A stretch of 64,000 nucleotides of DNA from the NCBI GenBank assembly GCA_036872755.1, contig JAVHNS010000013.1, positions 1,364,001-1,428,000 of the forward strand, written 5' to 3'. Each line of letters begins with the position of its first letter. Positions within the stretch are counted from its first letter, which is position 1. A program made the translations under genes and the position numbers. This DNA comes from Orbilia blumenaviensis. Lineage: Eukaryota > Ascomycota > Orbiliomycetes > Orbiliales > Orbiliaceae. Shown piece after piece: positions 47,804-60,588 of the stretch. A model generated the notes under the pieces. It worked only from the letters and a program-made list of their open reading frames with translations. It searched no databases and was not told the origin of the DNA.

Positions 47804-49670
47804 CGCAAATACCTCCTTTGGCCTGTCGGCGATTGCGGTTTATGGGCGACTGGTGTGTTTCTTGGACGGAGATTATGGCAGGAGATAACTTCCGGGGACT
47901 CGGCGATGCGGCGACCATGATTATAAAGGCGCTGGGCGGGCTGGTCGGGGTTAAGAGATCGTCGGCAACACAGAAATTGCAACAAACAACGCCAGATCGA
48001 TATCCAGACATTTCTGAATTCTGGTAGCCTCAACTCGGCAGCTAACATTTCACCAATCTTAGCAGTGGTGCTAGCATCTCAATCGCTTTGTGGGGAAATA
48101 GCATGGAAATTAATACGTGAGAGAGAGAGTGTGTGTATCCATATGATGAAGTACTACAGCAAAATTAGCTATGCAGAGCTGGACGTTAGATACATATAAT
48201 CGATAGTATAAACGGATGCCTATATCCGCAGGCAGCTACTTACCTGTGATATCATGATTAATCCACTTCTATCAAGGATAAGTCTGCAAGCTATAGCATA
48301 CTAGGTATACTTTTCGAATAAACTTAGTTTAGCTTGATATAGTCTCAAATGCTGATGTTAATAACGGTATAGTGTTCGTACGGAACGCCTTACTACTAGG
48401 CCGAGGAAATGTGGATGTTACCTACGATTCTGGCCAGTTCCTCAAACTTATGCTATATATATGACTATATAGACCGCCATTACTAGGCAGTTGTAAAAGC
48501 AACCCGTATTGGAGAAACTGTGGCCTCGAAGTGCGATAAGTTGCATACTATGGCCAGCTAGCCTTAACGGGTCATACTAACAAGAACTGGTCGGGCCTTG
48601 GAAATGAGACGTTCAGATTGCGGGCCCGTAGCTAGGGATTGAACGATGTGGGCAGTTATAAGTAGGAAGCACTCGAGAAGTAATGCTCATATGATCATGA
48701 CTGTCTATCAAAACATGCAGCTGCAGCAAGTATTAAGAAAGGCGGGTTTCTGGGCAGCCTGTGATTTTAGTAGACAAATGGCCCAGGCAGCTACATGTAT
48801 ACATCTTTGTTAAAAAGTTGGGATATATGTATCGATCCCTGTAATATTACAAAGAACCTACTCACATTTGTCATCTAGGAAGATGTCGATAGTTAGACTG
48901 GTTCCCGCTGATGGACCCACATGCCACGGGGGTGGAGAACCAATACCGTAGTGCAGCCGAAGGCAAGTTTGAATGCTCAAACAAAACAGGCAAAGCGAAT
49001 CTCTACCAATATGGTGCTTTTGATATAGATATTTTAAATATTAAACTTATCCTTGGTGTAGCCTTTATGGTGCACCGGTGGTGACTGAACCCTCATGAAT
49101 TAAGTATTTGCGTTAACACGTTGCCAAAATACCACAATAAAATTCGATTTATGCCTTCAAATATTGGGCCAATCGCGAGCTAGCCGGTGCAAGCGGCTTC
49201 TTGGCTGTTCGTGATTCCTATGTATAGCTATGCGTGAGTATCGCCTTTCCCGATTATCTAACTCCCATCCCTCGTAATCTTTACACATATTGCCCTGCTG
49301 TGACTACGGCCTCCCCTTCATAGTATACCAAGGCAACCCAATTCAGAATGTAATTACATGCCATGATATTTATTCATGTCAAGCTATCCGTATAATCCAG
49401 ATCTGATTGTTCGAGTAGGACACCATCCTCTAGCTTCAATATATATGCAAATATTTTAAACAAAGGAATCATAAAAACCTAGCTCTAACGATATTGGTGT
49501 TGTCTAATATCCTCGGCGAAACCGGCATCCGTCACAGGATGTCATTGCACAGTCGCGGACGATTTCTCAAAATTAATTTCGTAAAATAAAACGTGATAGT
49601 ATTCCCACTGTGTTCAAACTAAATCTTTCCCAAAAAAAAAACATTGAAAGAATCTGACACAATACGGGTT

Positions 49671-49705
<35 letters not shown>

Positions 49706-52700
49706 TAGAACAGGTTGATTTGATTCGGGCGGTATGCCATGTCTGCACCTGCAGTGTGTCCACTTCGAGCCTCTGTGTAACGTGTCCAGGTACTTAGGAT
49801 ACCAGTAGCTAGTATATACACCTATGAGAGCCACCTCTCGGCTGCAACGCTGGTAAATAAAATAGACTCCATTTACCGATGCATTGTTAAGCGAATATCG
49901 ATGGTAAGCTACGTATGTGGAAGGAAGACCGACCTCGTATATCTGAACCAAGCCTTCGCCCGCTCGCGCTATGGCAAAGCTTCTAAGCGGACCCTGCTAT
50001 ATCTAGATTTAATTATATCCATGAATAGAATAATTGAAACTCAGAACAGTGGCAAGCGAATCGCCACTATGTTTATTCGGTCGCACATGCTTCCGCCTGC
50101 CCGAGTTATCATCGATCCTGCCCTTTCATGAGTTGTCAGAGGGCGGTACATATATCCAAAATAGACATTAGATCTCGTGAAACGACAAGCTAGCGGCTTA
50201 AAGAGGTCTGGATGCCTTGTCCGCCAATGTTAACGTAAATGGCACCTACAGATACAGGCAGTCGACATGTGCGTCTTGTCAATCGTTCTTTCCCGTTATC
50301 GACCTGACTAGCTATGCATACATATGTCGCGCAGCAGCTGAGAGCGACTGGTTCTCCCCGATAAATAAGTGGGTACTATCTTTCCCCGCGGGGAGGGGAA
50401 ACCCAGTGCCCTGGGGTCGAATTAGATCTCAGACCATACCCATGCCATCCGTACAGATTAAAGAAAAATTCCATGAGATCCACACTTTTGCGTCAAGAGT
50501 TCAACCGGGCCCATTTCCAAACTCGGTATATCGTCCGTTACGATTAACCGTCGCAAACGATTAGAAATGGGCTAGAGCAGGCTTCGAGGGAATCTGCGAC
50601 AAAGAAGGACCGTCTTCTGCAGCCAACCGGATTGTGCATTAATAATGCCAACTGATTGCTTGGGTCAAGAAAGCCTCGAGGTGATAGTGCATTCCTTCAT
50701 CACATGGCGACGAGTTCGCCTATTTGTAAAACAAAATTGAAAAAAAAAAGTAGGAATTTCAGCCATGACATTTGCAGGATAGGCTGATCTTAGAAAACTC
50801 TGGGGCCTAGAGTTCATCTATGATTTTCAGTTTTACTGGTTGGCCACCGACTGTGATGGAGGGTGCCAAGAAAGGGCATTCAACCAATGTCCTTGAGTTC
50901 CTCTGTCTACATAATAACGCCGAAGCAGCGGAACATAACTCCTTTGTCATGTATACATGTAATGCGCTGGGGGCCAATATTGTTCAAGTTGGAAAAAGCC
51001 ATCAGCAGGTCTACAATTCAATCACTGGCGACAGTGGAGATTGTGGGGAACGACCAATCCAACCTATTTATCTGGAGCGGCACCACCCACATCCGAATTC
51101 TGGGTCAAACATATCGTAAATGCAAGTCCTACATGTAATGGTTAGGCGATTTGCCCAGGCCGAGAGAATCCTTGCAACCAATCTCTTCGCTAGCAAATTA
51201 GAAATTCACAGGCATGCATGCTACCCAAGCTTTTTTTTTGCACATGGGAATTCCCTGTGAGTATTAGTGACTTTGAGGAAGGTGCCTCGGTACGTATGGA
51301 AGTTGAGCAGGCCAGGTGGATTTAGAGGTAGCAGACCAGGGAGAATTACCTTGAACAGTCTAGCTGGAGTTGATTATTAGGTGGTGATCATATTGAACTT
51401 TTTGAACCAGGCTTTCTTCTCTTTTTTTCTTTTCTTCCCCTTCTGCCTATGTTCCTTTCTTTCGATGTATCAATGTTAATCGGTGGTTCCTGTATCTCGG
51501 ATGGGGAAAAGTTTTTCAGACATGCAGCTGGAAGGTGAACCAGTTCTAGACAGCGAAACATTAATATGATAAGGAATCCATCAAATACAATCAGCTAGAA
51601 GGAGGCTCTCGGGAGAGCTCACTTTCAGGGGAAGGAAAAAGCTTAAAGAAGGCAACTGCCAAATATCGAGAAATAGGCTCGTAAACTTTTTCCTTCTATC
51701 TGGGAAAATAAATAAAATTGGGGCTCATACAAGAAATAAACGAAAGACATTCTTAGACGGAACAAGCTGGAGGAAAGCAGCGCCAATGCGGGGTCGCACA
51801 GTCGGGTCGTCATTGACAGCTGCCCGAACAGTGCAGAAGGCTCTCACGCGAGTGGGTCCCGCACTGGTCAAGATTCTGCCAAGGGATGCGGAGCAGACGA
51901 CAGGGCAACGCCATTCTAGTTGTATTTGAACCTGAGAGAAAGGATTGACGCAGTCGAAACGAGGAAACCCGTATATTTGCTTAGCTAGCTGGTATCTTTG
52001 TTCAAAGAAAGAGAGCAACTTCGCCCGATCATCGAAAAGGCCGTGCAAGCGCAGCTTAGGCCGTCCCGAGATCCCTGCCTTTTTGACATCTGAAAGCGGG
52101 ACCGATTAAATGCGTGATACACCTTTTGACTCGAAATAATTCGGGGTGTGGGTTACAGGCTTGCATGGAACCCAGACACAAGTCCAGGCAAACCGCCATA
52201 AAATCTGAACCAGCCAGCGGCCGGCCGAAGTTAGGGGTTCCCGGACCACGGCCACCCACGAAAATCTATCAGGAACCTTTTTTAACGTTAACTCTCCAAA
52301 GAATTTGAATAATTTGCGTGTGCGCGCTTTCCAATCAGGTAGCCAATGGACAACCTTTTAACGGCCGTCGGGGGCTATCCTATTTCGCTGGCAGGGGAGA
52401 AGCGGTGCCTTCCCGAAGGAATATCTCATGATCCATTTGAGAGACATAGTCTGGGGAACCCAACCAGGGCATATTGCCCACCAAAGTAAAAAAGAAGAAG
52501 AAGAAGAAGCTTTGGCCCCAGCATTCCTGATTATTATTTGCTATTTGAATGTCGCATCGCATTCCCATGTCTTCTTTTTTTTTTTTTTCGAAACTACAAA
52601 AAGGGCCCTGGATCCAGTCCGATCGATAACGAAGTTACTTTTATTCCCCCTCTCTTAATTAAGATCTTAACTTGGTCTGAAAAAATCATAAAAGGGCATC

Positions 52701-53264
52701 CTCCGTCGCATTTGATTCCCATCGACTAGTTTCTAATCGTTTGCTTTTACTATTTCCCGTTATACCAAAAATCCCTTTGTATCACGAGGCTGGCATTTTG
52801 TCAGAAACTCTAAATTAATTTTCCATCAGACCTTGCTGGTAAGTAGGTATTACGCATTACGCATTCAGATATCTAGAAAATCCTATATTGAATACTCTTG
52901 ACGTCGCTGGTTTCATACTTTAATGGCGCGTAACTACCTAATATACTTGATGGTAGAACTGCTTCTTTCCCCCCAATTTGCTTTCATGTATCTCTTTTTC
53001 AATGCATTCGGGATGAGGAATTCTAGCCATCCCACTCTACTATATACTCCTCTCCTCGACTTGGTCTCGTTCGTAAATGTAAAGGGAAAAACCAATATGG
53101 TCATTAATTGATCCTCATCCTTTTGATTTTATCTCCTCTTTGCTCTTTGGCATATCTTCCCCCCGTGTACCTGGCTTCTTTCGGTATCGCAATTGCTAAT
53201 TATGACATCAGAATATCCTTCAAGAGGCCAATTGGATACCGGAACACCATATAAATATCCCAAA
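47804..53264. other. 5.4-kb gene-free stretch
   Basis: The longest gap here. A T31 run lies at 49674-49704. There is an AT-rich part at 48.0-50.2 kb with frequent TATA-like motifs, and a more mixed part at 50.2-53.2 kb. No open frame exceeds about 115 codons, and none shows a domain or a spliceable partner. A (gaa)n run lies at about 52492-52510 and a T-run near 52574. The right end should hold the DUF3712 gene promoter. Confidence 0.5.
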
Positions 53265-54553
53265 ATGAGCGACAAGGGTGATAAGATCGAGACTATCGAG
53301 AATGCCGGTCCAGTTGGTGGCCCAGCTACTCGAGGTCAAAGATTCAAGCGACACTGTGCCCGAAGATGGTGGATTTACCTCATCGCCACTTTGCTGGTTA
53401 TCCTCGCTGTCGTCCTCGGAATGTAAGTTTTTGTCCCCCCCCCTCTCTTCTCTTCGCCCGATCAATACGTTGTCTCGATAGAGGCGATCTAAGTCTTCCA
53501 ATTGGCCCATACTAATGAGGGATATAGAATTTTTGGCGCCATTCCAAAGATCGCACAGGATAGCGTGAACGATTCCACCCTCCAGGTCGATGACCTCGCG
53601 ATCACCAACCCTTCCAATGATAGATTCACCCTCTCCATGAACTCCACCGCCCACTCCCATGCACCTGTTAGCGCGCACTTCTCACCACAGACATTTGAGA
53701 TGTACCTGCCACCAGCCGAGGGCGAGCAGATTGTTCCATTCATGACCTTGAGCGTTGGAAGGCTCGATATCAAGGACACACTGACAATTAATGTTACCGA
53801 TGTTGTCACCGAAATCCTCGACAAGCCTGCATACGACCTTTTCTCCGCACAGGTCTTGGATAATGAGAAGCTCAGCCTTGGTATCAGGTCAAACCCCGAG
53901 GTCAATGTTGGAGCTATCAAATTCAAAGTTGATTACCAGAAAACTGTTGAACTCAAGGGTAAGCAAACTAGAAAATTGCAACAGATGCTGTTTTTTTCTG
54001 AGGTAGAGGTGGAAATTTTAAGAACAGGTGGCTAACAGTGTGCGTAACAGGTCTGAACGGTCTCAAGGGTATCGAGCTGTTCAATCCAGAGATTCTCGAG
54101 GAGCCTCTCGAGGATGGAACCAACATGGTCACAGACGGTGTCATTCCAAATCCCAGCTCCTTCACCCTGCAAGTTGTAAGTTCTTCTTAGTCGGACCCCC
54201 CGGAGATGTTTCACATAGCGAGCGGGTCAGAAAGAGAGAGAAAATTGCTTTAGACTAATAGAAAAATCTTATAGGGCGACTTAACTGTCGACATCTCCGT
54301 AGGACCTCAGAAGCTTGGCTGGTCCGTCGTTAAGGATCTTACTCTCTATCCCGGCGACAACCACGTCAAGATTTACAACCATATCAACCCTACGCTGATC
54401 AAGAGCCCGCTTTTCCTCTTCTCTATTGAAGAGCCAAATACAGAGATCACCTTGACCGCCAACTCGACGGTGTACAATGGTGAACACATCTCATGGTTGG
54501 AGAAGCCACTGCACGCTGCACCACCAGTCATTGCTCTGTTGAACCCACAGTAG
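53265..54553 (+). CDS. DUF3712-type single-pass membrane protein
   Basis: Four exons (53265-53422, 53528-53958, 54051-54175, 54275-54553), 330 residues. A basic, hydrophilic N-terminus (RGQRFKRHCARRW) is followed by one transmembrane helix, IYLIATLLVILAVVLG, so the bulk probably faces the vacuolar or ER lumen, or the outside. The lumenal part is beta-rich with repeated N-glycosylation sequons (NDST, NSTAH, NVTD, NSTV). It resembles the fungal DUF3712 family, whose function is not established: DDLAITNPSNDRFTLSMNST, PFMTLSVGRLDIKDTLTINV and the long linker to DLTVDISVGPQKLG. MSDKGDKIE is taken as the start; in-frame Met codons 22 and 25 codons upstream are possible. Confidence 0.85.
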
Positions 54554-55693
54554 AAGAAAAATACTTGCTGCGGTTCTTTCTTTTTTGATTATGTTGATTC
54601 TGGCCGTGAGAGTCGCTGTTTTGGGCCTAGAAAGGCCTATTGCACTCTAAATACCTAAGCCTTTTCCTATTCCTTTTTGCGTGTGTGTTACCTACAACTT
54701 CCCTTTCCTTTCCTTTCAAGCTTCATCTTCTTGCTCTCTTCAAGGTCCGATATTTAATGTGACCGTCTTGCATGATGACAATCCACTTGGTAGTCTCCGG
54801 GCATCCGTTGGTAAATATACCCAATTTTCTTTTCTTTGTTTCTTTCTTCTTCTTCTTTTATACCTCCATGTTTATGTATATTATCTCGGGAGGCCTTCGG
54901 GAAGCCGTGATGTGGACCAAAAACCGCTGCAACAAGCTAGTTAAACTACTTGAGTTGATAAGTAGAAGCTAGCTCGGGGGGCTGGTAGCATATTTCTGCT
55001 TGTGTGATAGCAGAATTCTTTTCTATTTTTCTTAACTAGTAATTAGTAACAACAATGTCTAATGCTGCATGCCCCGTTCGGTGTCATGAATAGACCAAAT
55101 CAATTATCAGACCGTAAGAGACAGATGGATGCCGCCGAGATGCAATGTGATGTATGCATTATCTAGGCTCCGGAGGCTATGCAAGGTATCCATGGGATAG
55201 GTGCTGTGGTATATCGATATCGAAATATTAGAGTCGGATAATACGACAAGGGTTTTGTTCATGCTGGTGAGTGCAGAGGGTTTTGTGTTGTTTGTTGCAG
55301 AGGTCTAGAAAGTTCTTTCGAAGTTGTGTTGCCAAACAACAACAGTCTCAAAAGCAGTATCGCTGGGGCCGTTCGAATTTCTTGGTAGAACCTTCGTACT
55401 TCCACAACCACCAATATCAATCTCATCTCACCTGCTCATCTCACTCTCCCTCTCCTTCTATCTGTTAGACTCATCTATATTAGTTATAGCTAGCTCCTGC
55501 TTCTACTTCCGCTGTCAGTACGAGTGAAACTGGCCCCGAAAGCCAAGTAAAGCCCTTTCGACTGTATTATTATCTCCGGACGGCCATCCGAATCATTAAA
55601 AAGACGCCCTTGGGTGTAGCTCAACTACTAAATAGCTAGGAGCTTTCTGTTGGTATCCTTTTATTTAGTTCAAAACGACAAGCAAACCCCGCG
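54554..55693. other. intergenic
   Basis: 1.1 kb between two plus-strand genes, with pyrimidine-rich sequence (cttt runs near 54700-54860). No gene recognised. Confidence 0.5.
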
Positions 55694-56892
55694 ATGACCC
55701 CTCAAAAGTGCACCCACCAAGGCTGCGGCAAGACATTCTCCGATCCCGAGGAAGAATGCTATTTTCATCCAGGCCCTCCTGTTTTCCATGAAGGCCAGAA
55801 AGGTGTGTAGCTTCTATGTTATTGCAATGCCTCTTTTCCCGGTGGGTGGGCGGTTGTGGTGGTGACGGTGACGATGATGCACGGCGGACTTGCCCCACTA
55901 ACTTGGTGCGTGTGCCCCACACTTTGGTCGCGATACATAGGTTGGAAATGCTGCAAAACTCGCGTCCTTACGTTCGATGAATTCCTTACGATACCGCCTT
56001 GTGCTACGGGGAGACACTCCACCGAAAAAGTAACAACCACGGCAGCAGACTACGGATCAGCTGCTTCTGCCAGCTCCAGTAGCGGCGCGAATGTCCCTAC
56101 ACCCGTGATCTCGAAGGATGGGAAGGAAACATTTGGGACGGAACGTGTTCGGGCTCCCATTTCAGAGGCTAGGACGAATCCACCGCCTGCTGCGCCAAAG
56201 GAAGTGGTTCCGGAGGAAGACGAGCCAGGAGTTGTTGTTCCTACAGGAGCAAAATGTAAGAGGAATGGGTGTGAGGTTACATACATCAGTGAGGAGGAGA
56301 GCAGAAAGCCAGGATCTTGCGTGCATCACCCTGGTGTTGCGATATTTCATGAGGGCTCAAAGGGATGGTCTTGCTGCAAGAGACGGGTGCTGGAGTTCAC
56401 GGAATTTTTGAAAATCGGAGGGTGTTCAGAAGGGAGCCATTGTTATGTTGGTGCGAAGAAAGAGGAGACGGGCGGGGAGGAAGTCGTTACTTGCCGGTAT
56501 GTATTGATTTTCTATTTTCAGCCATGGGGGCGCTGTCAGGGATGTCTTTTTTTGAGTGCTGACTGGTGGGTTTAATATGTAGGACGGACTTCTACCAGAC
56601 ATATACGAACATCAATGCTTCGATATTTTTAAAGAAGACGGACAAGGACAAGTCGACGATTACATTCAAGCCTACGGAGGTCGATGTCGATCTCAGGACG
56701 ACAGACAACAAGAGATACCAGGCGACTATTCCCCTTTATGCGACAATCACACCAGAGGAATCGACATATAAGGTTATGGGAACCAAAGTGGAGATGAGCC
56801 TGAGGAAGGCGGATGGGACTTCGTGGCCAGCGCTGCGGAATGATGAAGCCACAGGAGAGATAATACAGATCGGAAACGCTCCCAGGGTATGA
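55694..56892 (+). CDS. CHORD-CS co-chaperone (Rar1/CHORDC1-like)
   Basis: Three exons (55694-55802, 55941-56496, 56583-56892), 324 residues. Two zinc-binding CHORD domains are visible. The first begins KCTHQGCGKTFSD, continues ECYFHPGPPVFHEGQKGWKCC and ends PPCATGRH. The second starts CKRNGCEVTYISEEES, continues SCVHHPGVAIFHEGSKGWSC and ends GCSEGSHC. Between them is a Ser/Pro/Ala-rich linker of about 70 residues. The C-terminal CS (p23-like) domain runs from TDFYQTYTNINASIFLKK to the stop, with VEMSLRKADGTSWPALRND near the end. Proteins of this type bind the Hsp90 ATPase domain together with Sgt1 and help stabilise client proteins. All Cys/His ligands expected for both CHORDs appear present. 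Confidence 0.95.
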
Positions 56893-59292
56893 TTTTGGCA
56901 AAGGTTTTATAGCAAAAGTGAGTGAAGCAAATATGAAGTATAGGTAAAGAATGATGAGGTGAGGTGAGGTGAAATGAGGTGAAGTGATGTGAAGTGAAGT
57001 GATGCGATGTGAATTAAGTATTGATGTGAAGACTAGCGACATATCCGCAGATGCGACGGTGGAGGGGGATAGTAATAGAATCGGCGCTTTTACCATCTGC
57101 ATGCAATATATATCATGCCTGCAAAACTTATAGCCACTAGGCCACTGCTCCTTCTGGCGTTATCCTCCAAAACTATACCAAACCACACCGCGAGACCAAT
57201 CGAACATTGTCATCCATGTCACTTATACTTGTAGAGATTCGTATCGCAGTACAGCCTCGAGAACACCGAGTACTCTTTCTTTAGGCTTGAAGGAGAGGAG
57301 GAAAAAAACGAAACGAAACCAAAAGTTCAGGCTAAAACCCCATACTTTTGGGACAAGCGACAGCAACAGAGAGGCAGACGGCTCATAGTGGGTAATAATT
57401 TAGTAAAGGGCTACATGAGCAAAGAAATAGATTGGAGTAACTACACCAGAGACTGGACGGAGGCGAGCAAGTTTGGCCGGAAATGGACTCCAATCCATGT
57501 CCAGGAACCAGAGGCATGGCGCCAGGGGGGGGCTTGACTGCCTTGTCGTCGCTTGATGCATACGTAGCCACTACTCTTTCCGCCATATGCATACCGTACT
57601 CTTCCAGAATCATATCATATCATATTATATCATGCTGCGCTGTGCGGTTTGTAATTGCAATGGCAGTAAGCCAGCCGGCAAAGGCACTTGGTAATTTAAT
57701 TCCATTGAAGCATGTGCTGCCATGGTGGTGCATGCAGGAAAGATGCCGCAAAGCCGTGGTCGGCGTGATCGGATATACATACATGTACACCACAGAAAAT
57801 GAAACCGTGTATAGATTGATCGATGGCAGGTATGAATATGATGAGTAGATATATATCTCGAGTGTATACTATACTTCGAATACCTACTACCTAGGTGCCC
57901 GCCTACCCTGTAGTTCTTGCTAAATAAGGTGCCTACGGCCAAGTTTGGATGTATATATATACAAAACGAGCTCGCGACAGCGGGAAATATCGATCGTGCG
58001 CCATTTTGGAAAAGCAATAGAACGCATCGACCGCGACACATCGTCATCGATTCGAACAGGGAACCCTGAATCTGAATTCCAATTCCCCGAGGAATTTCAA
58101 AGCCCACCTTTCGATTCCGTGATAATCTTGGCCCGATTGATTGATTGATTGATTCATTTATTTGGGGGGGGGCTGCTTTAGATTAATTATAATTTAGTCT
58201 GGTTCTTGTTCCAGGGCTGGTGCAACGTTGACGCTGGGCTGAGCTGTGGACTGTGGTGGCCATCTTGAACTCGAGCTTGGCCACATAACCCACAACATCT
58301 CTCTCCTTAACAGCAACAACCACCGACTCAACTCGACTCGACTCAACTCAACTCTCACATCACCGTCATCATCATCATCACCCTGATCCTCACCCTGACC
58401 CTCACCGTCATCGTTATTCTTCTCTTCCTCTCCACCCTTATTCATTTTTCCTTTTTTTTTTGTTCTTCGTAATTCTTACTACCATCGTCTACTCTCGAAT
58501 TACCCACGGGACAATCAGCTATCACCGGCTCGAGGACACACTCGGACTGCCGTACTCTGTACCATCGCTACTTATTTATCAGCATCTGCGGAAAACCCGC
58601 TCACGTTCTCGTCGGGGTTCTCAATTGCCCGAAAGATCTTAAGACCGAAGTCGGGCCGAAGTAGATCGCGCAAAACTGGGAGTCTGTCTCCCTATAATTA
58701 GTATAGGTCTTGCCTATACACACGCACACACACACAACAGCTGCAGCTGGCCCAGTCGATACATCTGCCACTACTTCATACTCCTACCCCAACTCCCTTG
58801 GTGACACTCGGCACTACAGCGACACTGTAGCCGTTGCAGTATGTTCTCACCCCTCTCCCCACCTTCCTAATCCTCTCTGAACCCGTGGTGTTCTCTTTGT
58901 CTGCTTTTCCTCCCTTTAATTTCACTTATTTGGTATTTATCTTGTCTTTGGTTGTTTTTCTCACATTCAGGTTCAAGCAGCATCCATCACAAACACCCTT
59001 CCTCGTATCGTGTCGTAGCCGCCTCATTATCGGGACCTTCCCAAATCGGTGCGAACAAGGTTTAGTTAAGGCCCAGCTGTCCAACTGGAACTCCACGCAC
59101 AAACCCACAACGCGAAAGCTGCCCGTCCAACACCACTCCTTCTCCACACGAATTACATCAATCGGCCTGACCTCTCCCCCCAATTGGTCCCGGTCCCAAC
59201 AGGCGACGCGCTAGTTTTTATACCTCCTTCATAGATAGAATTAATAAAAGTATCTTTTCAGTCAATCTGAAAAAAAAAAAAAACTACCGAAA
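56893..59292. other. intergenic with repeats and a likely long 5' leader
   Basis: 2.4 kb. Contains the GTGAR repeat, an atcat repeat at 57612-57632, a gatt repeat at 58136-58154, a ctcaa/ctcga tract at 58326-58352 and (tca)n near 58367-58382. The part from about 58300 to 59292 is rich in pyrimidine and CAAC-like motifs, as in promoters and leaders of strongly expressed fungal genes. No protein gene supported. Confidence 0.5.
56951..57012. repeat. degenerate GTGAR pentanucleotide tandem repeat
   Basis: About twelve five-base units (gaggt, gaaat, gaagt, gatgt, gatgc) in strict 5-nt register in the 3' flank of the CHORD gene. Confidence 0.85.
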
Positions 59293-60588
59293 ATGGGTGT
59301 CGGAATGAGTACCATCATCCAATGGACGGTCATCCTGGCTGTCGTTGGTGCATACTTCTACATCAAGAAGCAGCAGACTCCTGCGCCAGTGGCTCAGAAA
59401 CCCGCTGTCGCCAGAGGAAACCTTCTAGATGAGCTATCCGGCAACGAGAAGAAGAAAAAGCCCTCTAAGAACCAGAAAAAACAGCAGAAACCCGCGGCTG
59501 TGAGTACCCGGGAACTCCAGGTTCCAACTGTCACCGTGGCATCGGAGGGCAGCGACGATATTCCAGATTCACCCGCATTGGCTGAGGATAAGGGCAGCCT
59601 TCAGCGTCTCGCTGGGTTCAAGACCGGTCAGTCGAAATCCACCAAGCAGGAATCCAAACCAGAGAAGAAGAAGGCCGACAAGCAGGCTTCTAAGGCTGCT
59701 CCAGCGCAGACTTCGGATATCAAGTTGACAGCTGTCCCAATTTCTCCATCTCTCGGGGCTATCTCGTCTACTTCCTCGACTACCGGAGCAGATGGTGACA
59801 TCGATGAACCAGACAGCGTTGACGAGGAAAATTTGATCGATGATATGCTGGAGAAGACCACCGGACCCAGCGTCATGCGCATCACCCAGGTCCAAGACGA
59901 GTTCACAACCGTCACACGAAAGAAGGGCAACCAATCCGAGAAGAAGGAAGGGCTTACCCCACTCCAGAAGAAGAACCAGAAGAAGAATGAAATGAAGAAG
60001 GAGCTGAAGAAGCTGGAAAGGGAGGACCAGCTAAAGCGGTTGGAATCCCACAAGAGAGAGCAGAGACTGGCCAGGGAGGCCGAAACTGCTGGCAAGCCGA
60101 AGAAGAGCCAGGCCAATGCCGCCAACGCATGGTCTGGTAGCAACACGCCTTTGGCAGGATCCAATGGTCAGACTGCCCTGACGGGCAGCTTGTTGGATAC
60201 CTTTGACAGCAGCAACTCCAACTCTCGATCGGGGGTAACACCTTCGACGTCGGACCTCTCCGATGCCATTCCCCAGGAATATCTTGATGAGCACCGAGCC
60301 GCCCAGCGCGAGCTCCCCTCAGGCATTGAGAACGAGTGGGTTGAGGTTAAGCCCCGTCAGAAGAAGAAGAAGCCGGCCCCAACAGAATCGGAGACCGATA
60401 GTGACGCGAACCAGAATCTGACCGCTTCTGCTCCTTCCACCAGCCGACAGGCCCTGTCGAACGCACCGGGCAATGCACCTCAACCACCTGCTCAAAAGCC
60501 CAAGAAAGTGTTCACAGACCAAGATTTGAAGATCCCAGATATGCCTGCCGCGGAGAATACCGACGGGTGGGATGCTCATGCTTGGTAA
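59293..60588 (+). CDS. Lys-rich membrane-anchored protein of unknown function
   Basis: A single exon of 431 codons starting MGVGMSTIIQ. Residues 7-24 (IIQWTVILAVVGAYFYIK) form one N-terminal transmembrane helix, so the protein is probably anchored in the ER or another membrane with a cytosolic tail. The tail is very Lys/Glu/Ser-rich, with a strongly charged coiled-coil-like block near 225-270 (KKNEMKKELKKLEREDQLKR) and several basic runs (KKKK). It ends MPAAENTDGWDAHAW, a conserved-looking acidic and aromatic terminus. Codon use is biased towards C-ending codons with AAG for Lys, typical of a well-expressed gene. I do not recognise the family by name; the layout recalls ribosome- or SRP-associated ER proteins, which is only a resemblance. 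A 13-A run precedes the ATG by about 10 bases. Confidence 0.85.
   Translation: MGVGMSTIIQWTVILAVVGAYFYIKKQQTPAPVAQKPAVARGNLLDELSGNEKKKKPSKNQKKQQKPAAVSTRELQVPTVTVASEGSDDIPDSPALAEDKGSLQRLAGFKTGQSKSTKQESKPEKKKADKQASKAAPAQTSDIKLTAVPISPSLGAISSTSSTTGADGDIDEPDSVDEENLIDDMLEKTTGPSVMRITQVQDEFTTVTRKKGNQSEKKEGLTPLQKKNQKKNEMKKELKKLEREDQLKRLESHKREQRLAREAETAGKPKKSQANAANAWSGSNTPLAGSNGQTALTGSLLDTFDSSNSNSRSGVTPSTSDLSDAIPQEYLDEHRAAQRELPSGIENEWVEVKPRQKKKKPAPTESETDSDANQNLTASAPSTSRQALSNAPGNAPQPPAQKPKKVFTDQDLKIPDMPAAENTDGWDAHAW

Noticed and set aside
51725..52048. 107-codon minus-strand open frame
   Set aside because: Reads somewhat like protein but has no domain, no neighbour support and no exon partners.
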